Shown in pieces: positions 26,501 through 33,841 of a DNA stretch of 64,000 nt. The notes under the pieces were generated by a model that saw only the letters and a program-made list of their open reading frames with translations, was not told the DNA's origin and searched no databases. This stretch comes from Erythrobacter sp. (GTDB lineage Bacteria; Pseudomonadota; Alphaproteobacteria; Sphingomonadales; Sphingomonadaceae): the NCBI GenBank assembly GCA_002695185.1, contig NZOF01000045.1, positions 1 through 64,000 of the forward strand, read 5' to 3'. The position numbers were made by a program, and so were the translations under genes. Each line of letters starts with the position of its first letter. The stretch's first letter is position 1.

Positions 26501-26630
26501 GCCCCAGCGCTGCGGCACCCTTGCCTAACCACTCAGAGGAATCGAGCGCCTGGTCAGAGGTGTAATAGTTATCCTGTGTTAGGTACTCGACGGTCCCCGC
26601 ACCTGACGTGACTGCATTTACATGGATCAT
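23580..26630 (-). CDS. MobF-family conjugative relaxase/helicase
   Basis: 1016 residues of TrwC/TraA type. The relaxase domain starts MIHVNAVTSGAGTVEY with the nicking tyrosines Tyr22/Tyr23 and a three-His metal site at His156, His158 and His160 (EPHLHIHAVG). The helicase domain has Walker A GGAGVGKS at about 488-495 and a DEASQIG box. It would nick at oriT, stay covalently attached, and unwind the strand for transfer. With no secretion-system genes in the island, transfer must borrow a resident conjugation apparatus. It overlaps the accessory gene upstream by four bases. The C-terminus is an Arg/Glu/Asp repeat. Confidence 0.93.
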   Translation of the reverse strand: MIHVNAVTSGAGTVEYLTQDNYYTSDQALDSSEWLGKGAAALGLSGSVDKDMFAAVIEGKLPDGSEIQGKDGVRRFGDELHFSVSKSVSLLALVGGDKRLIEAFTESAKVALKWAEKNVVEARVWDKELGTAVPERTGNLLVASFLHDVNRNLEPHLHIHAVGINATQTADGKWRAVHNPEFYRAQHAMSAVHNSEMRARVEALGYETVPAREAVDGAFEIRGVSREVIEAFSTRRAEVVAEAAKDGRSSARELELAALATRKGKEMDPDIAGQKERWQETAKRVGFDHKPLIDKALARSSAEQTVWTRLVAGIRGIGAKGMAIASAIGLTPKDKDPLVPERLGRLEPKAFAAAQAVASAARELGEREAAFSRNDLIRHSLERQGPFTVEAIEARIEQLQQRGLLIGSGPADRDRMLTTQQAVAMENKVVALALAGKDSVEPIAERDGVVARLQEQARAIGLRRLNQGQEKAGADILTSRDRIHLVQGGAGVGKSAALAPVAAIAREEGRNVVALSHVGRIAREFGEKTAAPASTVDGFLARYARVLGGSASAERVAEAREELSGALVMVDEASQIGTDRLARLIDLANQMHVGRLVLAGDIKQLPAIEAGKPFAQLQGQDLGRSDIAENLRAQTPQMQALNRALGDGDIDQAFKELKAATTEVAPGEIPKTAANIWVDLPKDQRDSTVLLAAGRAMRSAGNAEAQKALAARGELGANSIRLDVLDRVTITREGARQLKGYHEGRVVAFQTNLPSQKFQRGERGEVVDVSDGKVELHMGDGELRTLDPSRLPANLKHDAVTIFERKSIGLHEQDRIRWTAKDGERGLLNGDIAHVERIDGGKVTIKAGDGKLHELPQGDSMLERLDLAYAINVHVAQGMTAKDGIIMMSERERALNSTASFLVAVTRIAEHATLVTDNPDRVQRQVETRTGEKTSAMDVSQAKTKSPDHYPGFKEDLQKLSDKLGPEYAMAVLQNRERDITLEKPASRSGISRSQDELARDRERDLERARDLERGR

Positions 26631-27409
26631 CGCTCATCCTCATGAGCGATGACGCGAAGACCGAGTTCGCGCTCCGGTTCAGGAAGGTGGCAGTCGGCGC
26701 GGCCGTATTCGCGCTCGATCAAACGGCACATTTGTGCGGGACTGTCGATCAGCTTTGAAGCCTGCCAGACGGACCACCCACTAAACAGCCCGGGCAATAC
26801 AAGCCCCGTCAGTATTCCAAGCGAGAGCAGCAGTCCTCCGCATGCGCTGAGAAATTTGAGCGACAACATTCGATTGTCACCCAAGTAGAGTCCCCGCATT
26901 TCCCGGGGCTCGCTTGCCAGCTCTATCGTCTTGGCCAATTGCTCGGAAATCTGGGCTAGGCGCGTTTCAAGCGCTTCGAAAAGTTTCGGCTCCAGCGTTT
27001 CGAATGCGGTCAGCAACTCTTCGGTCATTGTCAGGAAAGGTGAAAGACTGGCTTCGTCCTGCTTTCGAAACTCGGCAATGAGCCGCTGCTGTGCGAGCCG
27101 GTTGGCTTCTTCACCACCGTTCCATTTCTCGTGAAGTTTATGCTGCATCCGGACGTTGTCGGCCTGTGCCCGGTCCATTTCGATTACGAGCTCTTTGAGC
27201 TGGTGCACCAAACCGCTGACGGTGGTGTCGAGCCGCGGTCCAGCGTCCTTCTGGAAGATCGCGCGTCCGGCGTCATAAGCCTCAACCAGCTCCTCGGCGA
27301 GGTCGCGAAGTAAAGCCGCGTTCGAGAGATTGCGCTCGGCGGCGATTCCGGAGAAGCGGGTATAAATTTGAGCGGAAACAGAGGTGTGGAGCTGTTCAGT
27401 CTTCGCCAT
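26627..27409 (-). CDS. RHH and membrane-anchored relaxosome accessory protein
   Basis: 260 residues: an N-terminal DNA-binding segment (LHTSVSAQIYTRFSGIAAER, then LSNAALLRDLAEELVEAY), a long helical/coiled-coil middle (about 60-175), two adjacent hydrophobic segments near 185-220 (LSACGGLLLSLGILTGLVLP), and a short tail. This layout fits mobilization accessory proteins that bind oriT and tether the relaxosome to the membrane. The gene overlaps the relaxase start by four bases and faces the putative oriT. Confidence 0.65.
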   Translation of the reverse strand: MAKTEQLHTSVSAQIYTRFSGIAAERNLSNAALLRDLAEELVEAYDAGRAIFQKDAGPRLDTTVSGLVHQLKELVIEMDRAQADNVRMQHKLHEKWNGGEEANRLAQQRLIAEFRKQDEASLSPFLTMTEELLTAFETLEPKLFEALETRLAQISEQLAKTIELASEPREMRGLYLGDNRMLSLKFLSACGGLLLSLGILTGLVLPGLFSGWSVWQASKLIDSPAQMCRLIEREYGRADCHLPEPERELGLRVIAHEDER

Positions 27410-27469
27410 GACGACCTCCCGGCGAGAGGGATGACCGCAAGATCTTCGTAGTTCTTAAGTCTCTGAAAT

Positions 27470-27600
27470 ATGGCGGTTCTACAGGCCGCCTACAGACCGC
27501 AAGTGCGACAGAGCCAGCTTTCCGCAACCAACTACAAAACGGTACTTGCCCCGTATGGTACCGTTTTCCGGGGGTTTGTCCGCTCCACCGAGAGCAGGCC
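27470..27600. other. Putative origin of transfer (oriT)
   Basis: The 333-bp gene-free stretch 27410-27742 lies directly upstream of the mobilization operon. It holds a perfect 10-bp inverted repeat, AAAACGGTAC at 27536-27545 and its complement at 27558-27567, with a 12-base loop, and a smaller GGCGG/GCCGCC pair near 27472-27490. Inverted repeats next to a relaxase operon are the usual mark of oriT. I cannot place the nick site. Confidence 0.5.
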
Positions 27601-27698
27601 ACCTGCATGAAGTGTGAAATTCTATTTTCGTCCTCCAGAGTCCGGGCGAGCGAGATTGGGGGATTTCGAAGTCTTCCTGGATTTCCAGTGGGACGCGA

Positions 27699-27714
27699 CC
27701 GGCCGAAAGGCCGG
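27699..27714. repeat. Short GC-rich hairpin with GAAA loop
   Basis: CCGGCC-GAAA-GGCCGG, a perfect six-bp stem closed by a GNRA tetraloop, 29 bp past the 3' end of the 27743-28375 gene on the minus strand. There is no T-run, so it may be a 3' mRNA stabiliser or a Rho-assisted end. Confidence 0.4.
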
Positions 27715-27742
27715 AACAGAGGTGGGGCTTCGCTGATCAGGC

Positions 27743-28375
27743 TCACGCGGCATCCTCGCGATAGACATTCGGATGACCTGCTCGATTGAAGTCGAGAGCC
27801 GACATCGGCTGAGGCGCCGCGTCGGGTTCCTGATCGAGTTCGACACAGAAGCGCTCGTAATATGAAAAGGCGAGCCGCTCAAAAGGCCACCCCGTCCCGC
27901 TGAGTTTGAGGATCGGCAGCTGCTCCCCGTTCAAAGCAGTTTGGAATGCGGCGCGGTTGATGACGTCCTGATCGTAGGCATCAAGCACGAAATCACAGAA
28001 AGATGCTCCATCAAGACGAGTGAGCATTTCAGCCAGATGCTTAGCATCAGGGCCGATGCAATGCTGCTCGACCAGCTGCCGAACGGGGTCATTCCAATGG
28101 TCGAAATGCTCTAACCAGATGTCGAACCAGATCGCCCAAGTGAGTCTTTCAGTGCCTGACAACCGATCACAAATGGCGTCAGCACTTTGATCGTAGATCG
28201 CCTCGAACAAATCGGGCAGTGCTGCAAAAATCGGTTCCGGATCGACCTCGCGCAGCAGGATCGCCGCAGCATGCCGCCAGCTCAGAACATCTGTTCGCCG
28301 GGGATGGTATGTTGGCCACCACCGATTGCCGTCTTGCAAGGCATGCCAGAGACCTTCGCTCATCGCGGGGGTCAT
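27743..28375 (-). CDS. Hypothetical protein encoded with the RepC-like initiator
   Basis: 210 residues, Trp-, Asp- and His-rich (SEGLWHALQDGNRWWPTYHP and WAIWFDIWLEHFDHWNDPV). No domain that I recognise. Its start overlaps the RepC-like stop by four bases, so it is translated with the initiator, and it may be a replication or mobilization accessory. Prediction as a real gene rests on this coupling and on the long uninterrupted frame. Confidence 0.6.
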   Translation of the reverse strand: MTPAMSEGLWHALQDGNRWWPTYHPRRTDVLSWRHAAAILLREVDPEPIFAALPDLFEAIYDQSADAICDRLSGTERLTWAIWFDIWLEHFDHWNDPVRQLVEQHCIGPDAKHLAEMLTRLDGASFCDFVLDAYDQDVINRAAFQTALNGEQLPILKLSGTGWPFERLAFSYYERFCVELDQEPDAAPQPMSALDFNRAGHPNVYREDAA

Positions 28376-29562
28376 ATGATGCGCTCCCTTGCTAGCTTTG
28401 CCAAAGAGGCAGAAGCAAGATTCCCGAAGCTACCGCGGCTATCTTGGCTCGACGGTTCTGGTGTGAACGAACCTTCGCCCACTTTCCCCTCTGGATAGCC
28501 CTGTGCTGCCCTAAACATCGGCAAAAGGCCCTTAGGATTTCGCAGCAGTCCAGTCAGGCATCTTCGACCTGATCGTGCTCGATAGCGGTGCTCACCAGGC
28601 AATCGGGCATTGCGATCGATGACCACGACGCAGACCGCTGCACGCTCGCGCCCCAATCGCTCGCATGCTTCGCCGAACGTAGCCTCTGAAATGCCATGCC
28701 AGCGGCGTGCCGTTTCTGACGCATCAACAAGATCGCGCCAGCTTGGCGGGCGTCCTTCGGGCAAGAGGCTTTGATAGTCAGAACTAGCAATTCCAGCGAC
28801 CGCTGCCGGCGTGACCACCGTCGCACGATCATCATCACCTCTGCCGCAACGAGCGCCGCTACAGTTTTTCGATGAGTTTGATTCAGGTATATTGGGTGGA
28901 ACGATTTCTTCCGTCTGGTCGGAAGATTTCGTTGCACCAGAGGGAACTTCCAGCAGCACCAAGAGAGCTTCGAGCGCATCCTTCAACGCTTCCAGCTTCT
29001 CGACATCGTTGATGCGTGAGACGCGGCCGCGCGGCAGGATTTCGCCTGCCCGCTCGATTGCGCCACGATTATCAGAGGCCCGGACTTCTCGATTGAGCGC
29101 CGCAACTTCCTGCTTGAGGCAGAATACCGCACTAGCCTGCAGTTCGATCGCTTCGCGCCGTGCCTGCCATTTGGCCCAGCCATCGATCAGCGGGCGAAGA
29201 CTGATCCCCGCAAGCGCGACGATATTACCATTGTGACGCTTGCCGCTGCGTCTGGCATGCGGAGTGTGAGTGCGCTCTATTAAACCGGCTTCGAGCAGTT
29301 CCGCTTCGGCATTGTGCAGGACCTTGGTCGAGATCCTGAGTTCGCCTGCCATTGTTTGCGGCTGCTCCCAAGTGCCGCAGATCTTGCCGCGTTCGAAGTC
29401 GGATTGTCGGCATGCCCGAATGAAGTATTGCAGAATGCGAACTGCCGTTGCCGAGAGCCGCTCTTTTTTGCAGGTGCCGGGCGCAATCTCAGCGACGAGG
29501 TCACAGAGCTTAAAGGGCGTCACACCGTCAGGCAGGCCTCCGTGAGTGAGGGGGATGCTCAT
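28372..29562 (-). CDS. RepC-like plasmid replication initiator
   Basis: 396 residues with RepC-type organisation: an N-terminal winged-helix region (LSATAVRILQYFIRACRQSD, then LRISTKVLHNAEAELLEAGL, then RRSGKRHNGN), a helical spacer, and a C-terminal region (RPPSWRDLVDASETARRWHG, RERAAVCVVVIDR, GLLRNPKGLLPMF) typical of repABC-plasmid RepC. In an integrated island it probably allows replication of the excised circle. Upstream lies a likely counter-transcribed RNA with an intrinsic terminator, the standard RepC control element. Confidence 0.75.
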   Translation of the reverse strand: MSIPLTHGGLPDGVTPFKLCDLVAEIAPGTCKKERLSATAVRILQYFIRACRQSDFERGKICGTWEQPQTMAGELRISTKVLHNAEAELLEAGLIERTHTPHARRSGKRHNGNIVALAGISLRPLIDGWAKWQARREAIELQASAVFCLKQEVAALNREVRASDNRGAIERAGEILPRGRVSRINDVEKLEALKDALEALLVLLEVPSGATKSSDQTEEIVPPNIPESNSSKNCSGARCGRGDDDRATVVTPAAVAGIASSDYQSLLPEGRPPSWRDLVDASETARRWHGISEATFGEACERLGRERAAVCVVVIDRNARLPGEHRYRARSGRRCLTGLLRNPKGLLPMFRAAQGYPEGKVGEGSFTPEPSSQDSRGSFGNLASASLAKLARERII

Positions 29563-29621
29563 TTGGCACCTCCGGCAAGGTTTGCCCTTGCACGCGATTC
29601 GAGCATCGCGTAGGAAGAAGG

Positions 29622-29684
29622 AATAGCCGTGACGCTATGAAATTTGCCGCCGGGAAGGGTGCCAGCCCTTCCGGCGGTTTTTCG
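29622..29684 (+). ncRNA. Putative antisense (counter-transcribed) RNA against the repC leader
   Basis: On the strand opposite repC, a promoter-like TTGCAC (29588-29593), 17-base spacer and TAGGAA (29611-29616) lead into about 60 transcribed bases ending in a strong intrinsic terminator. No plus-strand gene is nearby to need that terminator. Size, orientation, position and structure match the ctRNAs of repABC plasmids, which limit RepC synthesis. Exact ends are inferred. Confidence 0.55.
29647..29682 (+). terminator. Intrinsic terminator of the putative antisense RNA
   Basis: CCGCCGGGAAGGG (29647-29659) pairs with CCCTTCCGGCGG (29666-29677) with one bulged G, followed by five T. It works in the plus direction only. 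Confidence 0.8.
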
Positions 29685-29739
29685 TTTCAGCGTTGGTGGA
29701 CCCGAGCCGTGATATGATAGGATGGTTTTGGCGGCCCTT

Positions 29740-29756
29740 CGTACAATTGGCGTACA
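29740..29756. repeat. Putative integrase arm-type sites, right end
   Basis: CGTACA twice with five-base spacing, matching 842-858 at the other end in sequence, spacing and strand. They lie 63 bp inside the right att copy. Confidence 0.5.
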
Positions 29757-29819
29757 GCGCACCACCCTGGTGTCATTGATAATGATTGTCTTACAGATGG
29801 TTAGTTGAGATCGCGAACT

Positions 29820-29867
29820 CCCTTCACACGGGTGGGGTCGCAAGTTCAATCCTTGCCGCGCCCACCA
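29820..29867 (+). repeat. attR-type direct repeat: 3' end of a tRNA gene, right copy
   Basis: Perfect 48-bp copy of 692-739; flanking bases differ on both sides. Again no 5' half of the tRNA precedes it, so it is a remnant left by integration. Core chromosomal genes begin just to the right. Confidence 0.85.
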
Positions 29868-29887
29868 CTTGGAGTGTAGCAGCTTGG

Positions 29888-30091
29888 TCAGGCCTTCCCC
29901 ACGGCTCCTTTTTCACGAAGTCTCTTCGCCATATAACCCCCAGCACCAATTGCGAGCATGGCCGGTAGGCTCATGCGACGTAGGACAGTAGCCGCAATTA
30001 CACCTAGGGCGGCGCCGCCTGCGCCTCCAACGCTTCCGGTCTGCTTTGCCAATTTGTCGCCTGCGTAGGCACCTATAATCTTACCAATCAT
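29888..30091 (-). CDS. Small glycine-rich hydrophobic protein
   Basis: 67 residues from ATG 30091, chosen because AAAGGAG precedes it. It has a Gly/Ala-rich membrane-like stretch (SVGGAGGAALGVIAATVLRR and LPAMLAIGAGGYMAKR) similar to small glycine-zipper membrane proteins. First gene outside the island. Function unknown. Confidence 0.6.
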   Translation of the reverse strand: MIGKIIGAYAGDKLAKQTGSVGGAGGAALGVIAATVLRRMSLPAMLAIGAGGYMAKRLREKGAVGKA

Positions 30092-30176
30092 CTTAAATCT
30101 CCTTTGCTCGAATAACGGTTGATCCGGAGCCGTGTTCCTCTCCTTCGTTTCGACCAAATGAGTGGCCGCTGACGCT

Positions 30177-31517
30177 TTAGCTCGAGGCACGTACCGCCGA
30201 ACTCTCGCCTCTCGAGCTCTTTGCCGTCACATCGAAAGCTTGGGTGTAGGATTTGAAGCGTTCATGCACTTCATCCCGAGAGAGTCCGAATTCGGCGAGC
30301 GAGTAGGAGTGCGGCGTGCGTTTGGAAGCAGCGGTGCGGTCGAGATATTCCTCCATCCCGTCGAGCGCCGGATCGATGTCGAGGTGCAGGAAATCGTACA
30401 CCCGCTTCATGGACGTGCGCCAGTCGCGGTCCATGTCGTCGAAGTGGACATCGATCGCCTGAGACGCGGGGATAATTTGTCTAACCTCTTGCATACGCGA
30501 GACCATGAGGTCGGTCTTGCGGAGCCATTCTCGGCCGATGGTTTTGGGGTCCACGTCGTCGGCGTAGATGATGGTCTGGTTCCAGGCGAGGCTGGCCGCG
30601 CTGCCGACGATCGCCTGCGGGTCGCGGTGGGTGAAGATGAGCCGCGCATCGGGAAAAACTTCAAGTAAAGCACGGAGATCCAGCATATGCTGCGGGGTCT
30701 TTAGCACCCAGGGACGCAGCGAGCTTTCCTGCTGCGACCAGCCGATCAGGCGCAGCAGATTGGCCATGTGGCGATAGGCCGGCACGGCGCTTTCCTCCTC
30801 GCACCAGCGGGCGAAGGTTGGCACGCGCCACTGCGCCTCGAACTTCATGCCGTAGAAGCTGGCCGCGATCAGGCCGAGTTCCTCTTCCGGTTCATATGGC
30901 CCGGTCGGATGGATCGAGAGCGTCCGTGGATTGGCGAGCCGTGCGACCTTGAGGATCCTTTTCGCCAGAACCGGCCTGAAATCCTCCCTGGCCCCTGCCA
31001 GAACCTCCTCGAAATCGGGACGGGGTACCGGACTGATCGTTTCGAAACTGCGCAAATGGGCGAAGCGATCGTCCGAGGCCAGCAGGCGGTGCAGCCGGGT
31101 CGTGCCAGAGCGCATCGGCCCCACGATCACTACCGGCTTGCGGATCGGGCGCGCCAGAATTTCCGGATGCCGCTTGAACCACATCTGCGCATAGAGCCGG
31201 TCGCGCAGCAGGTGGTGGATGGTCTTCATCCCCGACAGCTCGCCCGCAGCATTCAGCCCAGCTTCGACCCGCGCGGAATCGAGCAGCACGTCGAGCGGGC
31301 GGGTGAACCAGTCATCGCCGAAATCGTCGAGCCCGTGTTCCTCGCTCACCTGCTCCAGCAGCGTCTCGCGGTTCCAGCAGGCCGGATCGACCAGCCCCAG
31401 CTTGCGCCCCGCCCCGACCCCCGCGTTGAGAATGTCGATAAAGCGGGTGCGCCGCGGCGGTACGAGTGGCTTGTCCTGCAAGTGTCTGTCACTTTCTTGT
31501 TCTGTTTTGCGGCCCAT
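30177..31517 (-). CDS. Sulfotransferase family protein
   Basis: 446 residues from ATG 31517; the open frame runs further upstream but there it is only the antisense of serS. The 5'-phosphosulfate loop is IVGPMRSGTTRLHRLL and the 3'-phosphate-binding region is near LIFTHRDPQAIVGSAASL, together typical of PAPS-dependent sulfotransferases. Residues PYEPEEELGLIAASF and LKTPQHMLDL are also common in this bacterial group. The acceptor is unknown. Divergent from serS across about 105 bp. Confidence 0.85.
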   Translation of the reverse strand: MGRKTEQESDRHLQDKPLVPPRRTRFIDILNAGVGAGRKLGLVDPACWNRETLLEQVSEEHGLDDFGDDWFTRPLDVLLDSARVEAGLNAAGELSGMKTIHHLLRDRLYAQMWFKRHPEILARPIRKPVVIVGPMRSGTTRLHRLLASDDRFAHLRSFETISPVPRPDFEEVLAGAREDFRPVLAKRILKVARLANPRTLSIHPTGPYEPEEELGLIAASFYGMKFEAQWRVPTFARWCEEESAVPAYRHMANLLRLIGWSQQESSLRPWVLKTPQHMLDLRALLEVFPDARLIFTHRDPQAIVGSAASLAWNQTIIYADDVDPKTIGREWLRKTDLMVSRMQEVRQIIPASQAIDVHFDDMDRDWRTSMKRVYDFLHLDIDPALDGMEEYLDRTAASKRTPHSYSLAEFGLSRDEVHERFKSYTQAFDVTAKSSRGESSAVRASS

Positions 31518-31622
31518 GGTCCTGCCATGATGCGGGTCAGGGCAACAATGATCTGCCAGAGGATCGGTGCCGCAGCTTTTCCGCACTGGAAATAGGCGGA
31601 CACAATCGGCATAGCCCCGCCC

Positions 31623-32903
31623 ATGCACGACATCGCCTATATCAGAGCCAATCCCGAAGCCTTCGATGCCGCCATGAAGCGCCGCGGCGCAGAGCCGGTT
31701 GCCGACCGTATCGTGGCGCTCGACGCCAAGAAGCGCGAGGCGCAGACCCGCGTTCAGGAAGCGCAGAGCCGCCGCAACGAGGCCTCCAAGGCGATCGGGC
31801 AGGCCATGGGCCAGGGCGACAAGGACAAGGCCGAAGCGCTGAAGGCCGAAGTGGCCGAGATCAAGGCCAGCATGCCGAAGTGGGAAGAGGCCGAACAGCA
31901 GACCGGTGCCGAGCTGGACGACCTCCTCGCCCGCCTGCCCAATCTGCCGGCCCAAGACGTGCCCGAAGGTGCGGACGAGGAAGACAATGTCGAGATTGCG
32001 ACATGGGGCGACAGACGCGACTTCGCTTTCGAGCCCAGGGAACACGCCGATATCGGCCCGGCGCTGGGCATGGAATTCGAGACCGGGGCGAAGATTTCCG
32101 GTGCCCGCTTCACCTTCCTGCGCGGCGACATCGCTCGCCTCCACCGCGCGCTCGCACAGTCCATGCTGGACAAGCAGACCCGCGAGAACGGCTATACCGA
32201 GTGCAATCCGCCGGTGCTGGTGAATGACGATGCCATGTATGGCACGGACAAGCTGCCCAAGTTCGCCGAAGACAGCTTCCGCACCACCGACGATCGCTGG
32301 CTGGTCCCGACCTCCGAAGTCCCCCTCACCTATTCGGTTGCGGGCGAAATCCTGCCCGGCCTTGCCGAACCGATCCGCATGACCGCGCATACGCTGTGTT
32401 TCCGCAGCGAGGCAGGCTCTGCCGGACGCGATACGCGCGGGTTCATCCGCCAGCACCAGTTCGAGAAGGTCGAGCTGGTCACCGTCTGCCGCCCCGAAGA
32501 CAGCGAGGCCGAGCATGAGCGCATGACCGGATGCGCGGAAGGCATATTGCAGGCGCTGAACCTGCCCTATCGCAAGATGCTGCTGTGCGTCGGGGACATG
32601 GGCTTCGGCGCGCGCAAGACCTATGATCTGGAAGTCTGGCTGCCCGGCCAGGGGGCCTATCGCGAGATTTCCTCCTGTTCGAACACAGGCGAATTCCAGG
32701 CCCGCCGCATGAATGCACGCTATCGCCCCGAAGGCGAAAAGAAGACGCGCTTCGTCCACACGCTCAACGGCTCCGGCCTCGCCGTGGGCCGGACGCTGGT
32801 GGCGGTGATGGAGAATTACCAGAACGAGGATGGCAGCGTGACCGTGCCAGAATGTCTTGCCCCCTATATGGGTGGGATCGACAGGCTGGAGCCTGTTAAG
32901 TGA
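31623..32903 (+). CDS. serS: Seryl-tRNA synthetase
   Basis: 426 residues, the usual bacterial length. The N-terminal coiled coil (about 25-105) is followed by class II motifs: motif 1 region with [15 protein letters not shown], motif 2 [20 protein letters not shown], and motif 3 [20 protein letters not shown]. It charges tRNA-Ser in the cytoplasm. It begins a core run continued by surE. No sign of truncation. Confidence 0.97.
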   Translation: MHDIAYIRANPEAFDAAMKRRGAEPVADRIVALDAKKREAQTRVQEAQSRRNEASKAIGQAMGQGDKDKAEALKAEVAEIKASMPKWEEAEQQTGAELDDLLARLPNLPAQDVPEGADEEDNVEIATWGDRRDFAFEPREHADIGPALGMEFETGAKISGARFTFLRGDIARLHRALAQSMLDKQTRENGYTECNPPVLVNDDAMYGTDKLPKFAEDSFRTTDDRWLVPTSEVPLTYSVAGEILPGLAEPIRMTAHTLCFRSEAGSAGRDTRGFIRQHQFEKVELVTVCRPEDSEAEHERMTGCAEGILQALNLPYRKMLLCVGDMGFGARKTYDLEVWLPGQGAYREISSCSNTGEFQARRMNARYRPEGEKKTRFVHTLNGSGLAVGRTLVAVMENYQNEDGSVTVPECLAPYMGGIDRLEPVK

Positions 32904-32916
32904 CCACCCTGTCCGG

Positions 32917-32975
32917 TCATCCTGAGGAGCGCGAGGCCACAGGCCGAGTGCGTCTCGAAGGATGCTTCGAGACGG
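32917..32975. repeat. REP-like alphaproteobacterial intergenic repeat
   Basis: Contains TCATCCTGAGGAGCGCGAGG followed by a perfect hairpin GTCTCGAAG-GATG-CTTCGAGAC at 32952-32973. This CATCCTGAGGAG...TCTCGAAGGATG layout is a familiar dispersed palindrome in alphaproteobacteria. It lies between serS and surE; a degenerate extension (CTCCTCAGCACGAACGG) reaches about 33022. Confidence 0.65.
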
Positions 32976-33033
32976 CCGGCGAACTTCGCTTCGCTCTGCC
33001 CACCGCCCTCCTCAGCACGAACGGCATTTGCAC

Positions 33034-33798
33034 ATGAAAATCCTCCTCACCAATGACGATGGCGTGCACGCCCCCGGCCTCGAAGTGCTCGAAGCGATTG
33101 CGCGGCAATTCTCGGACGATATCTGGATCTGCGCCCCGGACGAGGAACAGTCCGGCATGGGCCATGCCCTCACCCTGACCCGCCCCGTCCGCCTGCGCAA
33201 ACATGGCGCGCGGCGCTTTTCCGTTACCGGCACGCCGACCGATTCCGTGACGATGGGCCTGCGCCAGGTGATGGACGGCCCGCCCGATGTGATCCTGTCG
33301 GGCGTCAATCGCGGCGCCAATCTGGGCGACGACATCACTTATTCCGGCACGGTATCGGCAGCCATCGAAGGCGCGCTGGCGGGCATCCGGTCCATCGCGA
33401 TGAGCCAGGTGATCGGGCGCGACGATGCGGGCCACGACATGTCCTTCGCCGCCGCCGAAGCATGGGGCGCGAAGGTTCTGGGCCCCCTGCTCGACACACC
33501 GCTGCCCGATCGCACGCTGGTCAATGTGAACTTTCCGCCGCGCGCACCCGACGACATCAAGGGTATCCGCGCGGTGGCGCAGGGCTTTCACGATTATTCG
33601 CGCGGCACGGTGGTGGAAGGGCGCGATCCGCGCGGCTTCCGTTATTACTGGTTCGGCCTGCAGGCGATCGAGCACACGCCCGATCACGGGACCGACCTGG
33701 AAGCCATCGCCGATGGCTACGTATCGGTCACGCCGCTGCAGCTCGATCTGACCCACCACACCTCGTTGCAGGCGCTGGGTCAGCGTTACGGGAATTGA
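33034..33798 (+). CDS. surE: 5'-nucleotidase SurE
   Basis: 254 residues from ATG 33034. The diagnostic start MKILLTNDDGVHAPGL carries the metal-binding Asp-Asp; ICAPDEEQSGMGHALT and VNRGANLGDDITYSGTVSAA complete the active site. SurE dephosphorylates nucleoside monophosphates and is linked to stationary-phase survival. Many alphaproteobacteria carry it next to serS, as here. Confidence 0.95.
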   Translation: MKILLTNDDGVHAPGLEVLEAIARQFSDDIWICAPDEEQSGMGHALTLTRPVRLRKHGARRFSVTGTPTDSVTMGLRQVMDGPPDVILSGVNRGANLGDDITYSGTVSAAIEGALAGIRSIAMSQVIGRDDAGHDMSFAAAEAWGAKVLGPLLDTPLPDRTLVNVNFPPRAPDDIKGIRAVAQGFHDYSRGTVVEGRDPRGFRYYWFGLQAIEHTPDHGTDLEAIADGYVSVTPLQLDLTHHTSLQALGQRYGN

Positions 33799-33841
33799 GA
33801 ATGCTTGACCGCATGCCTGCCCTCGCGCACCAAGGCCGTGC

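Noticed and set aside
29559..29849. 96-residue minus-strand frame before repC
   Set aside because: It spans the antisense RNA terminator and arm sites, has no domain and no ribosome site.
30177..30668. 168-residue plus-strand frame at 30162-30668
   Set aside because: Antisense of the sulfotransferase C-terminus; composition is that of a shadow frame.
31518..32759. Upstream extension of the sulfotransferase frame to 860 residues
   Set aside because: That part is exactly antisense to serS; the sulfotransferase has a sensible ATG at 31517.
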